Positions 48,747 through 57,356 of a DNA stretch of 64,000 nt are shown here, in pieces. The stretch comes from Paucimonas lemoignei (GTDB taxonomy: Bacteria > Pseudomonadota > Gammaproteobacteria > Pseudomonadales > Pseudomonadaceae). The stretch spans positions 1,054,001-1,118,000 of the forward strand of contig LS483371.1 in the NCBI GenBank assembly GCA_900475325.1, written 5' to 3'. Numbering within the stretch: position 1 is the first letter of the stretch; each line of letters begins with the position of its first letter. The position numbers and the translations under genes are program-made. The notes beneath the pieces were generated by a model that was not told where the DNA came from, ran no database searches, and worked only from the letters and a program-made list of their open reading frames with translations.

Positions 48747-49964
48747 TTAAAAGGCATTTCCCATTTGAAAGATGGGCAAATACATCGCAAGCACAAGACC
48801 GCCCACTACAACACCCAAGAACACCATGATGATAGGCTCCAACAGGCTGGTCATGCTGTTGACCATATTGTCTACTTCGTCTTCGTAGTAAGTGGCTACC
48901 TTATCAAGCATGGTATCTAGCGCGCCGGATTCTTCACCGATAGCAGTCATCTGGATAGCAAGCGATGGGAACACCCCCGTGCTGCGCATGGAGTAGTTCA
49001 GCTGCATACCGGTAGCAACGTCATTCTTGACCTTATTCACCGCATTGCGAAACACCACGTTACCGGTGGCTCCAGCAACCGAGTCCAATGCTTCCACCAG
49101 TGGCACGCCAGCGGCAAAAGTCGTTGCCAATGTTCGGGCGAAACGGGCCACCGAGGATTTGTAAATCAGCTGCCCCACAATCGGCACTTTGAGCAGGATT
49201 CTATCCTTGCGGTTTCTGAATTCTTCGGACGTTCTGTTGAGGTGCTTGAAGACAAAGACGCTGGCAACGATGACCCCAATAATTCCTAGCCACCATCTTT
49301 GGGTGAACTCTGAAAGCCCGACCACCATCTGGGTGAAGATAGGCAATTCAGCCCCGAAGCTGGCAAAAACCTGCTGGAATTGCGGGACTACCTTGACGAG
49401 CAAAATACCGGTAACAAGGATGGCGACAATCATTACCGCAATTGGGTAAGTCATTGCCTTTTTAATCTTGGATTTCAACGCCTCGGTCTTTTCTTTATAA
49501 GTCGCGACCCGGGCCAGCAACGTTTCCAGTGCGCCGGATTGTTCTCCGGCACTGACCAGATTGCAGTACAAGTCGTCGAAATACCGCGGCCTCTTTTTCA
49601 AGGCAGCGGCGAAGTTGTTACCCGCCGCCACGTCATCGCGCAGTTCCTCGATCAGTTTGCGCATATTGGGGTTGTCCGCGCCGTCGATGATGATGTCGAA
49701 GGACTGCAGTAGCGGGACGCCAGCCTTCATCATGGTCGACATCTGCCGGGTGAAGAAGGCAATGTCCAGTGGCTTGACTGCTTTACCCTGGCCAAACAGC
49801 GACATCGGCTTCTTGCGCACTTTGGTGGGGGTGATGCCTTGTTTGCGCAACTGCGCCTTGATCAGCGCCGGGTTATGGCCGCTCATCTCGCCGATGGTTT
49901 TCGCACCCTGTTTGTCAGTGCCTTCCCAAGTGTAAACAATGACTTTTGCTGCTTTGCTGGCCAT
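48747..49964 (-). CDS. pilC: Type IV pilus inner-membrane platform protein PilC
   Basis: The 405-residue GspF-family protein has two tandem cytoplasmic helical bundles, each with family motif (FTRQMSTMMKAGVPLLQSFD and FARTLATTFAAGVPLVEALD) and about three membrane helices. It couples PilB/PilT motion to pilin insertion. It begins 2 bp after the pilB stop and ends 2 bp before pilD. Confidence 0.96.
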   Translation of the reverse strand: MASKAAKVIVYTWEGTDKQGAKTIGEMSGHNPALIKAQLRKQGITPTKVRKKPMSLFGQGKAVKPLDIAFFTRQMSTMMKAGVPLLQSFDIIIDGADNPNMRKLIEELRDDVAAGNNFAAALKKRPRYFDDLYCNLVSAGEQSGALETLLARVATYKEKTEALKSKIKKAMTYPIAVMIVAILVTGILLVKVVPQFQQVFASFGAELPIFTQMVVGLSEFTQRWWLGIIGVIVASVFVFKHLNRTSEEFRNRKDRILLKVPIVGQLIYKSSVARFARTLATTFAAGVPLVEALDSVAGATGNVVFRNAVNKVKNDVATGMQLNYSMRSTGVFPSLAIQMTAIGEESGALDTMLDKVATYYEDEVDNMVNSMTSLLEPIIMVFLGVVVGGLVLAMYLPIFQMGNAF

Positions 49965-49966
49965 GC

Positions 49967-51664
49967 TTAATCCTTGGTCACGCGATTGACTTCTTCAAGG
50001 CTGGTAATGCCCTGCATAGCTTTGATCAGCCCGGAGGTGCGTAAATCGTTAAAACCGTCTTTGCGCATTTGAATGGAAATATCCAGCGAATTGCCTTCTT
50101 CCATAATGATGCGCTCCAGTTCCGGAGTTTTCTTGACCACTTCGTAAATCCCCACCCGACCTTTATAGCCACCGTTGCACAGGTTACAGCCCACGGGCGT
50201 ATAAATCTTGAAGGTGCCGATCTTGTCTTCTGGAAAGCCTTCCTTGATCAAGGTCTCCCTAGGGATGTCTGCTTCTTTCTTGCAATGCGGGCACAACTTG
50301 CGCGCCAGCCGTTGGGCAATGATCAGGTTGATGGCGGTGGCGATGTTGAAGGCTGCGACGCCCATATGGTGCAAACGAGTCAGGGTTTCTGCAGCACTGT
50401 TGGTGTGCAGCGTCGACAGTACCATGTGGCCGGTTTGCGAAGCCTTGATGGCGATCTCGGCCGTTTCCAGGTCACGGATCTCGCCGACCATGATCACGTC
50501 GGGATCCTGACGCAGAAACGCCCGGAGGGCCTGGGAGAAGTCCATTCCTTGACGCGGATTGACGTTGACCTGGTTAATGCCTTCCAGGTTGATCTCCACC
50601 GGGTCTTCGGCCGTGGAGATATTGATGTCCACGGTATTGAGGATATTCAGGCCGGTGTATAGCGACACGGTTTTACCCGAACCGGTGGGGCCGGTGACCA
50701 GAATCATGCCTTGAGGTTGTTTCAAAGCTTCCAGATACAGCGCTTTCTGTTCCGGCTCATAGCCCAATGCGTCGATGCCCATCTGCGCGCTGGTCGGGTC
50801 GAGAATCCGCATCACGATTTTCTCGCCCCAAAGTGTCGGGAGCGTATTCATCCGGAAGTCGATGGACTTGGTTTTCGACACCCTAAGCTTGACCCGGCCA
50901 TCCTGCGGCTTGCGACGCTCCGAAATATCCAGCCCGGCCATCACCTTCAAGCGAGCTGCAATACGACTGGCAAGATTGATGGGTGGCTTGGCGACTTCGT
51001 GGAGAATGCCGTCGGTACGCAGGCGAACCCGGAAGGATTTCTCATAGGGCTCAAAGTGCAAGTCTGATGAGCCGAGGCGAATGGCATCCAGCAGCATTTT
51101 ATTGACGAAGCGGACTACAGGGGCATCGTCGGCGTCGTTTTCACCCGCAATCGATGTTTCTTTGACATCGGTAGCGGATTGACTTTCCTGGTCCAGGTCT
51201 ACATCGGCGATAGAACCCAGCGCCCCGTGGCTGTCGAACAGCTTCTCGATGGCGTCAGTCAGCTTGTCGTCTTCGACCAGAATGGCTTCGACATTAAGGC
51301 CGGTGCTGAACTGGATATCGGTGACGGCCTGATGGCTGGTGGGGTCTGAGATGCCTATATAAAGCTTGTTGCCGCGCCGCCACAAAGGCAGGGCGTGGTG
51401 CTGACGCACGAGTTTTTCGCTAACCAGCTCTTTCGGCTGGGCTTCCTTGTCCACCGCGTTAAGGTCGACAAAGGGGACGCCGAACTGATCGGACGCCATT
51501 TCCGCCAGCGTCAGCGCCTGCACCAGACGGTTTTGCACCAGGTAATGGATCAGTGAAACCTTGTCACGCCGCGCTTGCTGATAAGCCTGCTGCGCCACCT
51601 TTTCATCAATAAGCTCGGCGACCACCAATTGTTTGGCCAAACCGGTCAGGACAACATCACTCAT
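49967..51664 (-). CDS. pilB: Type IV pilus assembly ATPase PilB
   Basis: The 565-residue GspE-family ATPase powers extension. The N-terminal MshEN-type part (1-150; the class that can bind c-di-GMP) precedes the core with Walker A GPTGSGKTVSLYTGL at about residue 322, Asp box STAEDPVEINLEGINQ and Walker B PDVIMVGEIRDLETAE. The tetracysteine zinc motif is CPHC (about 458) with CNLC (about 498). It is divergent from pilA with 225 bp between. Confidence 0.97.
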   Translation of the reverse strand: MSDVVLTGLAKQLVVAELIDEKVAQQAYQQARRDKVSLIHYLVQNRLVQALTLAEMASDQFGVPFVDLNAVDKEAQPKELVSEKLVRQHHALPLWRRGNKLYIGISDPTSHQAVTDIQFSTGLNVEAILVEDDKLTDAIEKLFDSHGALGSIADVDLDQESQSATDVKETSIAGENDADDAPVVRFVNKMLLDAIRLGSSDLHFEPYEKSFRVRLRTDGILHEVAKPPINLASRIAARLKVMAGLDISERRKPQDGRVKLRVSKTKSIDFRMNTLPTLWGEKIVMRILDPTSAQMGIDALGYEPEQKALYLEALKQPQGMILVTGPTGSGKTVSLYTGLNILNTVDINISTAEDPVEINLEGINQVNVNPRQGMDFSQALRAFLRQDPDVIMVGEIRDLETAEIAIKASQTGHMVLSTLHTNSAAETLTRLHHMGVAAFNIATAINLIIAQRLARKLCPHCKKEADIPRETLIKEGFPEDKIGTFKIYTPVGCNLCNGGYKGRVGIYEVVKKTPELERIIMEEGNSLDISIQMRKDGFNDLRTSGLIKAMQGITSLEEVNRVTKD

Positions 51665-51735
51665 AACACCACCAGACCCATACAGTGTGTGGTTTATAGC
51701 CTAGTCGGACGACGCTGCCAATGACGCAGCGCAAG

Positions 51736-51752
51736 GTGACGAAAATTGTCAC
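51736..51752. promoter_or_regulatory. Inverted repeat upstream of pilA, candidate PilR site
   Basis: GTGAC-gaaaatt-GTCAC lies 77 bases before the sigma-54 -24 element. It contains TGTC-type half-sites like those bound by PilR in P. aeruginosa and lies at a suitable enhancer distance. Assignment is an inference. Confidence 0.45.
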
Positions 51753-51826
51753 TATATGCGGCTTTGGGTGGCTGGATTGAGGGTGGTTAGCAGAAGGATT
51801 AGCAATAAAGCATGATGGAAATCAGA

Positions 51827-51844
51827 TTGGCACGACCTATGCTA
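51827..51844 (+). promoter_or_regulatory. Sigma-54 promoter of pilA
   Basis: TTGGCACGACCTATGCTA has GG at 51829-51830 (-24) and GC at 51841-51842 (-12), exactly the RpoN spacing and close to the consensus TGGCACG-N4-TTGCA/T. Confidence 0.9.
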
Positions 51845-51889
51845 AGACCTGTTCAAGCACCACCTATTTGACACACCGGAGCAGTTCCT

Positions 51890-52333
51890 ATGAAGGCAGT
51901 ACAAAAAGGCTTTACGTTGATCGAGTTGATGATCGTTGTTGCGATCGTCGGTATCCTGGCAGCGGTGGCAATTCCGCAATACGGCGACTACACCTCTCGC
52001 GCTCGCGCTTCCGCAACTTTTAGCGAGCTTGCATCCTACAAAACGGCTGTTGGCTTGTGCGCGCAAGAAACCGGTGGGCTGAATGACTGCGCTGCGGGTA
52101 CAAATGGTGTGCCGGCTGCAGTTGATACAACCAACTTGGTTGGTCTGGCTGTTGCTAAAACCGGCGAAATCACCGGTAGCAGCGCAGCGAACACCACTGG
52201 CGGCACGGCTCTGAAGTTCAAGTACACCCCTAACTTGGCCGCTGGCGCAGCGAACATGACTTGGGTTATGTCTGACACTATTTGTGATAAAGATCGTGGT
52301 TTGAAACCAGGCACTTCCGGCTGCGCGAAGTAA
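51890..52333 (+). CDS. pilA: Type IV major pilin PilA
   Basis: The 147-residue prepilin is cut at [26 protein letters not shown], with Glu5 in the mature protein. Four cysteines (C57, C67, C132, C145) suggest two disulfides; C132-C145 close the C-terminal D-loop ([19 protein letters not shown]). The globular domain is rich in Ala, Thr and Gly. RpoN/PilR control is expected from the promoter. No accessory pilin-modifying gene lies between pilA and tRNA-Thr, where P. aeruginosa strains carry tfpO or similar genes. Confidence 0.96.
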   Translation: MKAVQKGFTLIELMIVVAIVGILAAVAIPQYGDYTSRARASATFSELASYKTAVGLCAQETGGLNDCAAGTNGVPAAVDTTNLVGLAVAKTGEITGSSAANTTGGTALKFKYTPNLAAGAANMTWVMSDTICDKDRGLKPGTSGCAK

Positions 52334-52415
52334 CATTCGCTTGATTTGTTGAAACAGACAGCGTTGCCTTCCGGGTTATCACTTCCGTTAACAGACTAAG
52401 CTTGCCCTACCGGAC

Positions 52416-52491
52416 GCCGAAATAGCTCAGCCCGGTAGAGCAGCGCACTCGTAACGCGAAGGTCGCAGGTTCGATTCCTGTTTTCGGCACC
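52416..52491 (+). tRNA. tRNA-Thr (CGT)
   Basis: The cloverleaf has acceptor GCCGAAA/TTTCGGC, anticodon CGT in the loop CTCGTAA and T arm GCAGGTTCGATTCCTGT. The discriminator A (52489) is followed by CCG, so the last base of CCA is apparently not encoded. tRNA-Thr next to pilA is the P. aeruginosa arrangement as well. Confidence 0.93.
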
Positions 52492-52498
52492 GCAGACC

Positions 52499-52535
52499 CA
52501 AAAAGCCCGATCCATCTGGATCGGGCTTTTTCGTT
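52499..52535. terminator. Bidirectional terminator after tRNA-Thr
   Basis: AAAAAGCCCGATCCA, a short loop and TGGATCGGGCTTTTT form a strong stem that also serves the minus-strand gene ending at 52558. Confidence 0.9.
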
Positions 52536-52557
52536 TCCGCTATCCGCCACCCCAGGT

Positions 52558-52830
52558 TCAGGCCTTGACCTCATACAACCCGAATTTCCTGCCGTCGACA
52601 CAGCGCACTTTGGGCCCGTCTATATAAGCCATGTCGTGGCCGTCGTGGTCGACCAGACGTTGCGGTGGGGAGAGGACGAGGATGCCGATGTCACCGCTCC
52701 AGTCCCGGCGCGGGTCGTGTTCGAGGTAGGCGTAGACCCTGCGGTTCTGGATGCGCCACACCGGGTGGCGTTGGTCGGCGGCGCGTACGTCGTAGGTGGC
52801 AGTGGGGTCGAATTTGAACTGAGCAGTCAT
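52558..52830 (-). CDS. Conserved hypothetical protein, 90 aa
   Basis: I do not recognise the family. The ATG at 52830 is chosen because AAGGA precedes it by nine bases; another ATG six bases upstream is too close. The sequence is soluble, aromatic and charged (TYDVRAADQRHPVWRIQNRR, YLEHDPRRDWSGDIGILVL), suggesting a small beta-rich domain. There are no cysteines except one near the end (VRCVDG). It stands alone between tRNA-Thr and a REP. Confidence 0.65.
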   Translation of the reverse strand: MTAQFKFDPTATYDVRAADQRHPVWRIQNRRVYAYLEHDPRRDWSGDIGILVLSPPQRLVDHDGHDMAYIDGPKVRCVDGRKFGLYEVKA

Positions 52831-53007
52831 GGGCATGTGTCCTTCTCGATCCATGCCGACTGCTCAACGACCCGGGCCGATGCGTAGTTGTTGTTAAATG
52901 CTGTGTTCAGGTTAGTACAGGATTGTTTAGGGACGAAGTCGAAGTTGGGATCCTGGGTTTGCCTGAAGGCTTCTGGACATACATAAAATCCATGACTGAC
53001 CTCGGAC

Positions 53008-53101
53008 CTGTGGGAGCGAATTTATTCGCGAAGACGGCGTCACTCACGATAGAGGTGCATTGAATGTACCGACCTCTTCGCGAATAAATTCGCTCCCACA
53101 G
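53008..53101. repeat. REP doublet, family A copy 6
   Basis: The arms CTGTGGGAGCGAATTTATTC and GAATAAATTCGCTCCCACAG carry matching substitutions (TTTATT/AATAAA instead of TTCATT/AATGAA), i.e. compensatory change. The remaining 308 bp between 52831 and 53138 show no gene. Confidence 0.9.
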
Positions 53102-53138
53102 AAAAGCATCATTGGCCCAATGAAATTGCTGTCAGCCC

Positions 53139-53987
53139 TCAGAGGCTCAAGCGCATCGACAAATCCACCGCCTTCACATCCTTGGTCAGGGTGCCAATGG
53201 AAATGTAGTCCACGCCGGTTTCGGCGATGACTCGCAGGGTGTCGTCGTTGATGCCGCCGCTGGCTTCCAGTTTCGCCCGGCCTGCGTTGAGGCGTACGGC
53301 TTCGCGCATGTCGTCCAGGCTCAGTTCATCGAGCATGACGATATCCGCACCTGCATCCAGTGCCTGACGCAGTTCGGCGAGGCTCTCGACTTCAACCTCC
53401 ACCGGTTTGCCAGGGGCGATCTTGTGGGCGGCAGTGATCGCCTCGGCAATGCCGCCGCAGGCTGCGATGTGGTTTTCCTTGATCAGAAACGCGTCGAACA
53501 GCCCGATGCGGTGGTTGTGGCAGCCGCCGCAGGTCACTGCATATTTCTGCGCCATGCGCAGGCCCGGCAAGGTCTTGCGGGTGTCGAGCAGTTTGACCTG
53601 GGTGTCGCTGACCATGTCCGCATAGTGCTGCGCCTTGGTGGCAACCCCGGACAGCATCTGCAAAAAGTTAAGCGCGCTGCGTTCACCGGTCAGCAGTGAG
53701 CGCGCCGGACCTTCAAGGTGGAACAGCGCCTGATTGGGCTGCACACGGTCGCCGTCCACCACCTGCCAATGCACCGCGACGCGCGGGTCCAGCTGGCGAA
53801 ATACCGCATCGACCCACGCCGTGCCCGCGATAACCGCTGCGTCTCTGGAAATGATCGTCGCCTTGGCCAGTCGTTCGGCAGGGATCAATTGAGCGGTGAT
53901 GTCGCCACTGCCGACGTCCTCCAGCAACGCACGGCGTACGTTGGCTTCGATTTCGGCATTCAGGGTGGCGAGTTGTAGATTCGGCAT
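53139..53987 (-). CDS. nadC: Nicotinate-nucleotide pyrophosphorylase (carboxylating)
   Basis: It converts quinolinate and PRPP to nicotinate mononucleotide in NAD synthesis. The 282-residue protein begins [48 protein letters not shown] carries PRPP/quinolinate-binding residues, [20 protein letters not shown] is the family motif, and [19 protein letters not shown] ends it. The start is the ATG at 53987 behind GGAG. It is followed by a REP and divergent from the DUF1631 gene. Confidence 0.95.
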   Translation of the reverse strand: MPNLQLATLNAEIEANVRRALLEDVGSGDITAQLIPAERLAKATIISRDAAVIAGTAWVDAVFRQLDPRVAVHWQVVDGDRVQPNQALFHLEGPARSLLTGERSALNFLQMLSGVATKAQHYADMVSDTQVKLLDTRKTLPGLRMAQKYAVTCGGCHNHRIGLFDAFLIKENHIAACGGIAEAITAAHKIAPGKPVEVEVESLAELRQALDAGADIVMLDELSLDDMREAVRLNAGRAKLEASGGINDDTLRVIAETGVDYISIGTLTKDVKAVDLSMRLSL

Positions 53988-54318
53988 AGCGGACTCCAAT
54001 TCCAGATGGCCGGAGTATAAGGCAGGTTGCTTGCCTGACCACAGCCGGCACTCGAGCTACACGCCAGTGCCCTGGCACGCGGCCTGCAGCTGGTCGGGTT
54101 TTAAAAAAATCTTGCGATATAACGCGTTTTCCGCGGTCTATCCCTGCACACGTTATTCCGTCCTGCCTGCTGAAATAGTTGTTTCATTGAAGACTGCGCT
54201 GGCTAATCGAATATAGTTTGAAACATAATGTGCCTTCTATTTGGCGTCATACATTTGACGTGGTGCGAAGTGCCCGGTTTGTGATGAGGTCGAGACATGT
54301 TCGCTGGCAGGTGGCGTG
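53988..54318. other. Divergent intergenic region, nadC / DUF1631 gene
   Basis: 331 bp with no credible gene, REP or terminator. It has an AT-rich stretch around 54100-54235. Two mini-reading frames lie at its right end: ATG at 54284, 11 codons, whose TGA overlaps the DUF1631 start (TGATG), and ATG at 54295, 9 codons. I cannot place promoters with confidence. Confidence 0.5.
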
Positions 54319-56592
54319 ATGCATAACGAAGACAAGGTGGTGCCGCTGACTAAGGCTAACGCCGATCCAGCGCTGAATTCGCCTCTGGCGCGGCTGCCTG
54401 TCGTTTTGCTTCAGGTGCGCGATAAAGCCGCGCAGCAAATCAAGGACGCTCTGCAGGAGCTGTTCGACAACGCCGATGACACGCTGTTTGAAATGGCGGA
54501 TCGCGCGCACAACAACACCGAGCAAAACTCTTTTTTTGAAGCCATGCGCGACTTGCGCCTCAAGCGCAAAAGCATCGAGCGGGCGTTTCTCGATAAATTC
54601 TATGAAGCGTTTCTGCGCATCGGCCAATACCAGATTATCGAGCCGACCATTGAGACACCGGTGTCCTTCGACAAGCTGTCGCTGGTGCATAACGACGATC
54701 TGGAAAAAACCGTTGCCGTGGATGCGATGGTCGCCAAGGTGCTCAGCCGCGACGGCATTGCCCTCGATCAACTGACCACGCGCCTGAACCATCTGATTAC
54801 CCAGCCCCTGACTGTCGAGAGCAATCCGATGGGTCCGGCGCTGCTGTGCGACTTTTTTCTACAGGCCGGGCGCAGCCTGGGCGTCGGCATCAAGGTCAAG
54901 CTGATCATCCTCAAGTTGTTTGAGAAATATGTCCTGAGTGACGCCGATGAACTGTACGGCGAAGCCAATCAGTTGCTGATCGCCACTGGTGTGCTGCCGG
55001 AGCTCAAGGCTCTGCCAGCGCGTCGCTCCACAGACCGCGCCGCTCGCCAGCCCCGTGAGCGGGTCAGCGAGCAGTTCGCCGAACCGGGCGTGGCGCAGGC
55101 CGCGGACAAACTGGATCACAGCGTCCAGGAAGTGTTTTCGGCGTTGCAGGAGTTGCTGCTGCAAGTGCGCGGTAACCTCGCGCCGCGACATCATGAGGCG
55201 GGAGTCGAGCCACGCCCGATCTCAAGCCAGGATTTGTTGCGCCTGCTCTCGCACTTGCAGCAATACGTGCCGCCTGCGGATGCGCCGGAGGATTTCGACC
55301 TGCGCAATCAGCTTGAACAACTGCTCTCCCGGGTCAGCCTGAAAAGCGGCAAGTTCCGCGTGGTCGGGGTCGTCGATGAAGACGTCATCAACCTGATCTC
55401 CATGCTCTTCGAGTTCATTCTGGATGACCGCAACCTGCCAGCCTCGCTGCGTGCCTTGATCGGGCGCCTGCAGATTCCGATGCTCAAGGTGGCAGTGCTG
55501 GACAAGAGTTTTTTCAGCCGTGGCACCCACCCGGCGCGCCGCTTGTTGAATGAAATTGCCTCGGCCGCGTTGGGCTGGGGCGGGCGCGATGATTATCAGC
55601 GCGACTCGCTGTACATGCGGGTTGAGCAGATTGTGCAGCGCTTGCTTAATGATTTTGTCGATGACCCGGCCATCTTCTCCGAATTGCTGGTGGATTTCCT
55701 GGCATTCACCAGCGATGAGCGCCGCCGCAGTGAACTGCTGGAGCAGCGTACCCGGGACGCCGAAGAAGGCCGTGCTCGCGCCGAACTGGCGCGTCAGCGG
55801 GTTCAGCAGGAGCTGAATCAGCGCTTGCTCGGCAAAGTCTTGCCCGAGGTGGTAGTCCGCTTGCTGCAAGAGGCCTGGAGCAAAGTACTGCTGCTGACCT
55901 GTCTCAAGCATGGCGATGAGTCACTTGAATGGGAGGCCGGGTTGGCTGCCATGGACGACTTGATCTGGAGCGTCGAGCTGCACGAAGAAGCCGAAGCGCG
56001 CCAGCGTCTGCTGGACTTGGTGCCAGGTTTGCTTAAAGCCCTACGCGACGGCCTGGCCAGCGCGGCGTTCGACCCGTTTGCGACCAGCGAATTTTTCAGC
56101 CAGCTGGAAACCCTGCATGTGCAGGCATTCCAGCATTTCTCGCGTATTCAGGATGCGGGCGGCGATGCCCTCGACGAAGAGTCCGGCAGTCATGACAGCG
56201 ATGCTGGCATCACGAATGGCCCGGTCATGATCGAGGTGGTTGAAGAAATCGTCTTGATCGCGCCCGGTGAGCAGCTGCTTAACGAGCCTGTGCTGCGCTT
56301 GCCCGATGACGACGTGGGGCTGGTCCAGGTTGACCAGCTGCGCCTGGGCGGTTGGGTCGAGATTCAGGAAGATGAAGACCACAGACTGCGCTGCAAGCTG
56401 GCGGCCATCGTCGAGCCTAGCGGGCGTTATGTGTTCGTCAATCGCACGGGCATGAAGGTCCTGGAAAAAACCCGCATGGGCCTGGCCGTGGAATTCCGTC
56501 GCGGCACCATCCGCCTGCTGGACGATGCGCTGCTGTTCGACCGTGCACTGGAGTCGGTGCTGGGGAATTTGCGCAAGCTCAAGGGGGCTTGA
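54319..56592 (+). CDS. DUF1631 family protein, 757 aa
   Basis: This large cytoplasmic protein of unknown function belongs to the DUF1631 family widespread in gammaproteobacteria next to nadC and ampD. It is mainly helical: LQEVFSALQELLLQVRGNL (about 260), DEDVINLISMLFEFILDD (about 355), then a long helix DERRRSELLEQRTRDAEEGRARAELARQR. The last 120 residues look like a PilZ-type beta domain (QLRLGGWVEIQEDEDHRLRCKLAAIVEPSGRYVFVNRTG). I chose ATG 54319 over GTG 54316. Confidence 0.85.
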   Translation: MHNEDKVVPLTKANADPALNSPLARLPVVLLQVRDKAAQQIKDALQELFDNADDTLFEMADRAHNNTEQNSFFEAMRDLRLKRKSIERAFLDKFYEAFLRIGQYQIIEPTIETPVSFDKLSLVHNDDLEKTVAVDAMVAKVLSRDGIALDQLTTRLNHLITQPLTVESNPMGPALLCDFFLQAGRSLGVGIKVKLIILKLFEKYVLSDADELYGEANQLLIATGVLPELKALPARRSTDRAARQPRERVSEQFAEPGVAQAADKLDHSVQEVFSALQELLLQVRGNLAPRHHEAGVEPRPISSQDLLRLLSHLQQYVPPADAPEDFDLRNQLEQLLSRVSLKSGKFRVVGVVDEDVINLISMLFEFILDDRNLPASLRALIGRLQIPMLKVAVLDKSFFSRGTHPARRLLNEIASAALGWGGRDDYQRDSLYMRVEQIVQRLLNDFVDDPAIFSELLVDFLAFTSDERRRSELLEQRTRDAEEGRARAELARQRVQQELNQRLLGKVLPEVVVRLLQEAWSKVLLLTCLKHGDESLEWEAGLAAMDDLIWSVELHEEAEARQRLLDLVPGLLKALRDGLASAAFDPFATSEFFSQLETLHVQAFQHFSRIQDAGGDALDEESGSHDSDAGITNGPVMIEVVEEIVLIAPGEQLLNEPVLRLPDDDVGLVQVDQLRLGGWVEIQEDEDHRLRCKLAAIVEPSGRYVFVNRTGMKVLEKTRMGLAVEFRRGTIRLLDDALLFDRALESVLGNLRKLKGA

Positions 56593-56794
56593 TCTCTCGT
56601 CGGGGTTATTAGTTGTGAGGGGCGGTGTGTCAGGTACATCGCCTTCGCGACCGTCGTAACCTCCGATTGCTCCTACAGGGGATATGTGCGCCCTCTGAAG
56701 TCTTCCTACATCCCACGTTCCCGATTTACTCCCCCCTATTTGGTTTATCGCGGGCATACTTGAGCCTATCGATTTATCTGTTGAAGGAACCTTC

Positions 56795-57343
56795 ATGCAA
56801 CTCGATTGCGCAAGCGGCTGGTGCCACGGCGTGCATCACTGCCCCTCGCCCAACTTCAATGCGCGGCCTGCCGGTGAAGTGTCTCTTTTGGTGATCCACA
56901 ACATCAGCCTGCCGCCCGCTCAGTTCAAGACCGGCAAAGTGCAGGCGTTTTTCCAGAACCAACTGGATGTCACAGAGCACCCGTACTTTGCCGGGATTGC
57001 GGACCTTAAAGTGTCAGCGCATTTTCTGATCGAGCGTGATGGCGAGGTCACTCAGTTCGTCTCTTGTCTTGAACGTGCGTGGCATGCCGGGGTTTCCAGC
57101 TTCGAGGGTCGGGAAACCTGCAATGATTTTTCCGTGGGGATCGAGCTGGAAGGCACGGACGAGCAGCCTTTCAGTGACGCGCAATACGCGGCGCTGGTTG
57201 ATCTGACACGCCAGTTGCAGGCGGCATTTCCGGCTATCACGGCGGACCGAATCTGCGGTCACAGCGACATCGCGCCCGGTCGCAAGACTGATCCGGGCCC
57301 CTATTTCGAATGGCCGCGTTATAAAGCGGCCTTGCAGGTTTGA
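56795..57343 (+). CDS. ampD: 1,6-anhydro-N-acetylmuramyl-L-alanine amidase AmpD
   Basis: This cytoplasmic zinc amidase recycles peptidoglycan and keeps ampC beta-lactamase repressed; loss derepresses ampC. The 182-residue protein has zinc ligands H35 (VIHNISLP), H156 (CGHSDIAPGRKTDPGPYF) and D166, and the catalytic E117 in VGIELEG. AAGGA lies six bases before the ATG. It is 13 bp before ampE, the usual ampDE operon. Confidence 0.95.
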   Translation: MQLDCASGWCHGVHHCPSPNFNARPAGEVSLLVIHNISLPPAQFKTGKVQAFFQNQLDVTEHPYFAGIADLKVSAHFLIERDGEVTQFVSCLERAWHAGVSSFEGRETCNDFSVGIELEGTDEQPFSDAQYAALVDLTRQLQAAFPAITADRICGHSDIAPGRKTDPGPYFEWPRYKAALQV

Positions 57344-57356
57344 TGAGGGACAGGCA

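Noticed and set aside
52416..52854. tRNA-Thr as the attachment site of a genomic island
   Set aside because: No integrase and no repeated tRNA 3' end within the window; only a small hypothetical gene and nadC follow.
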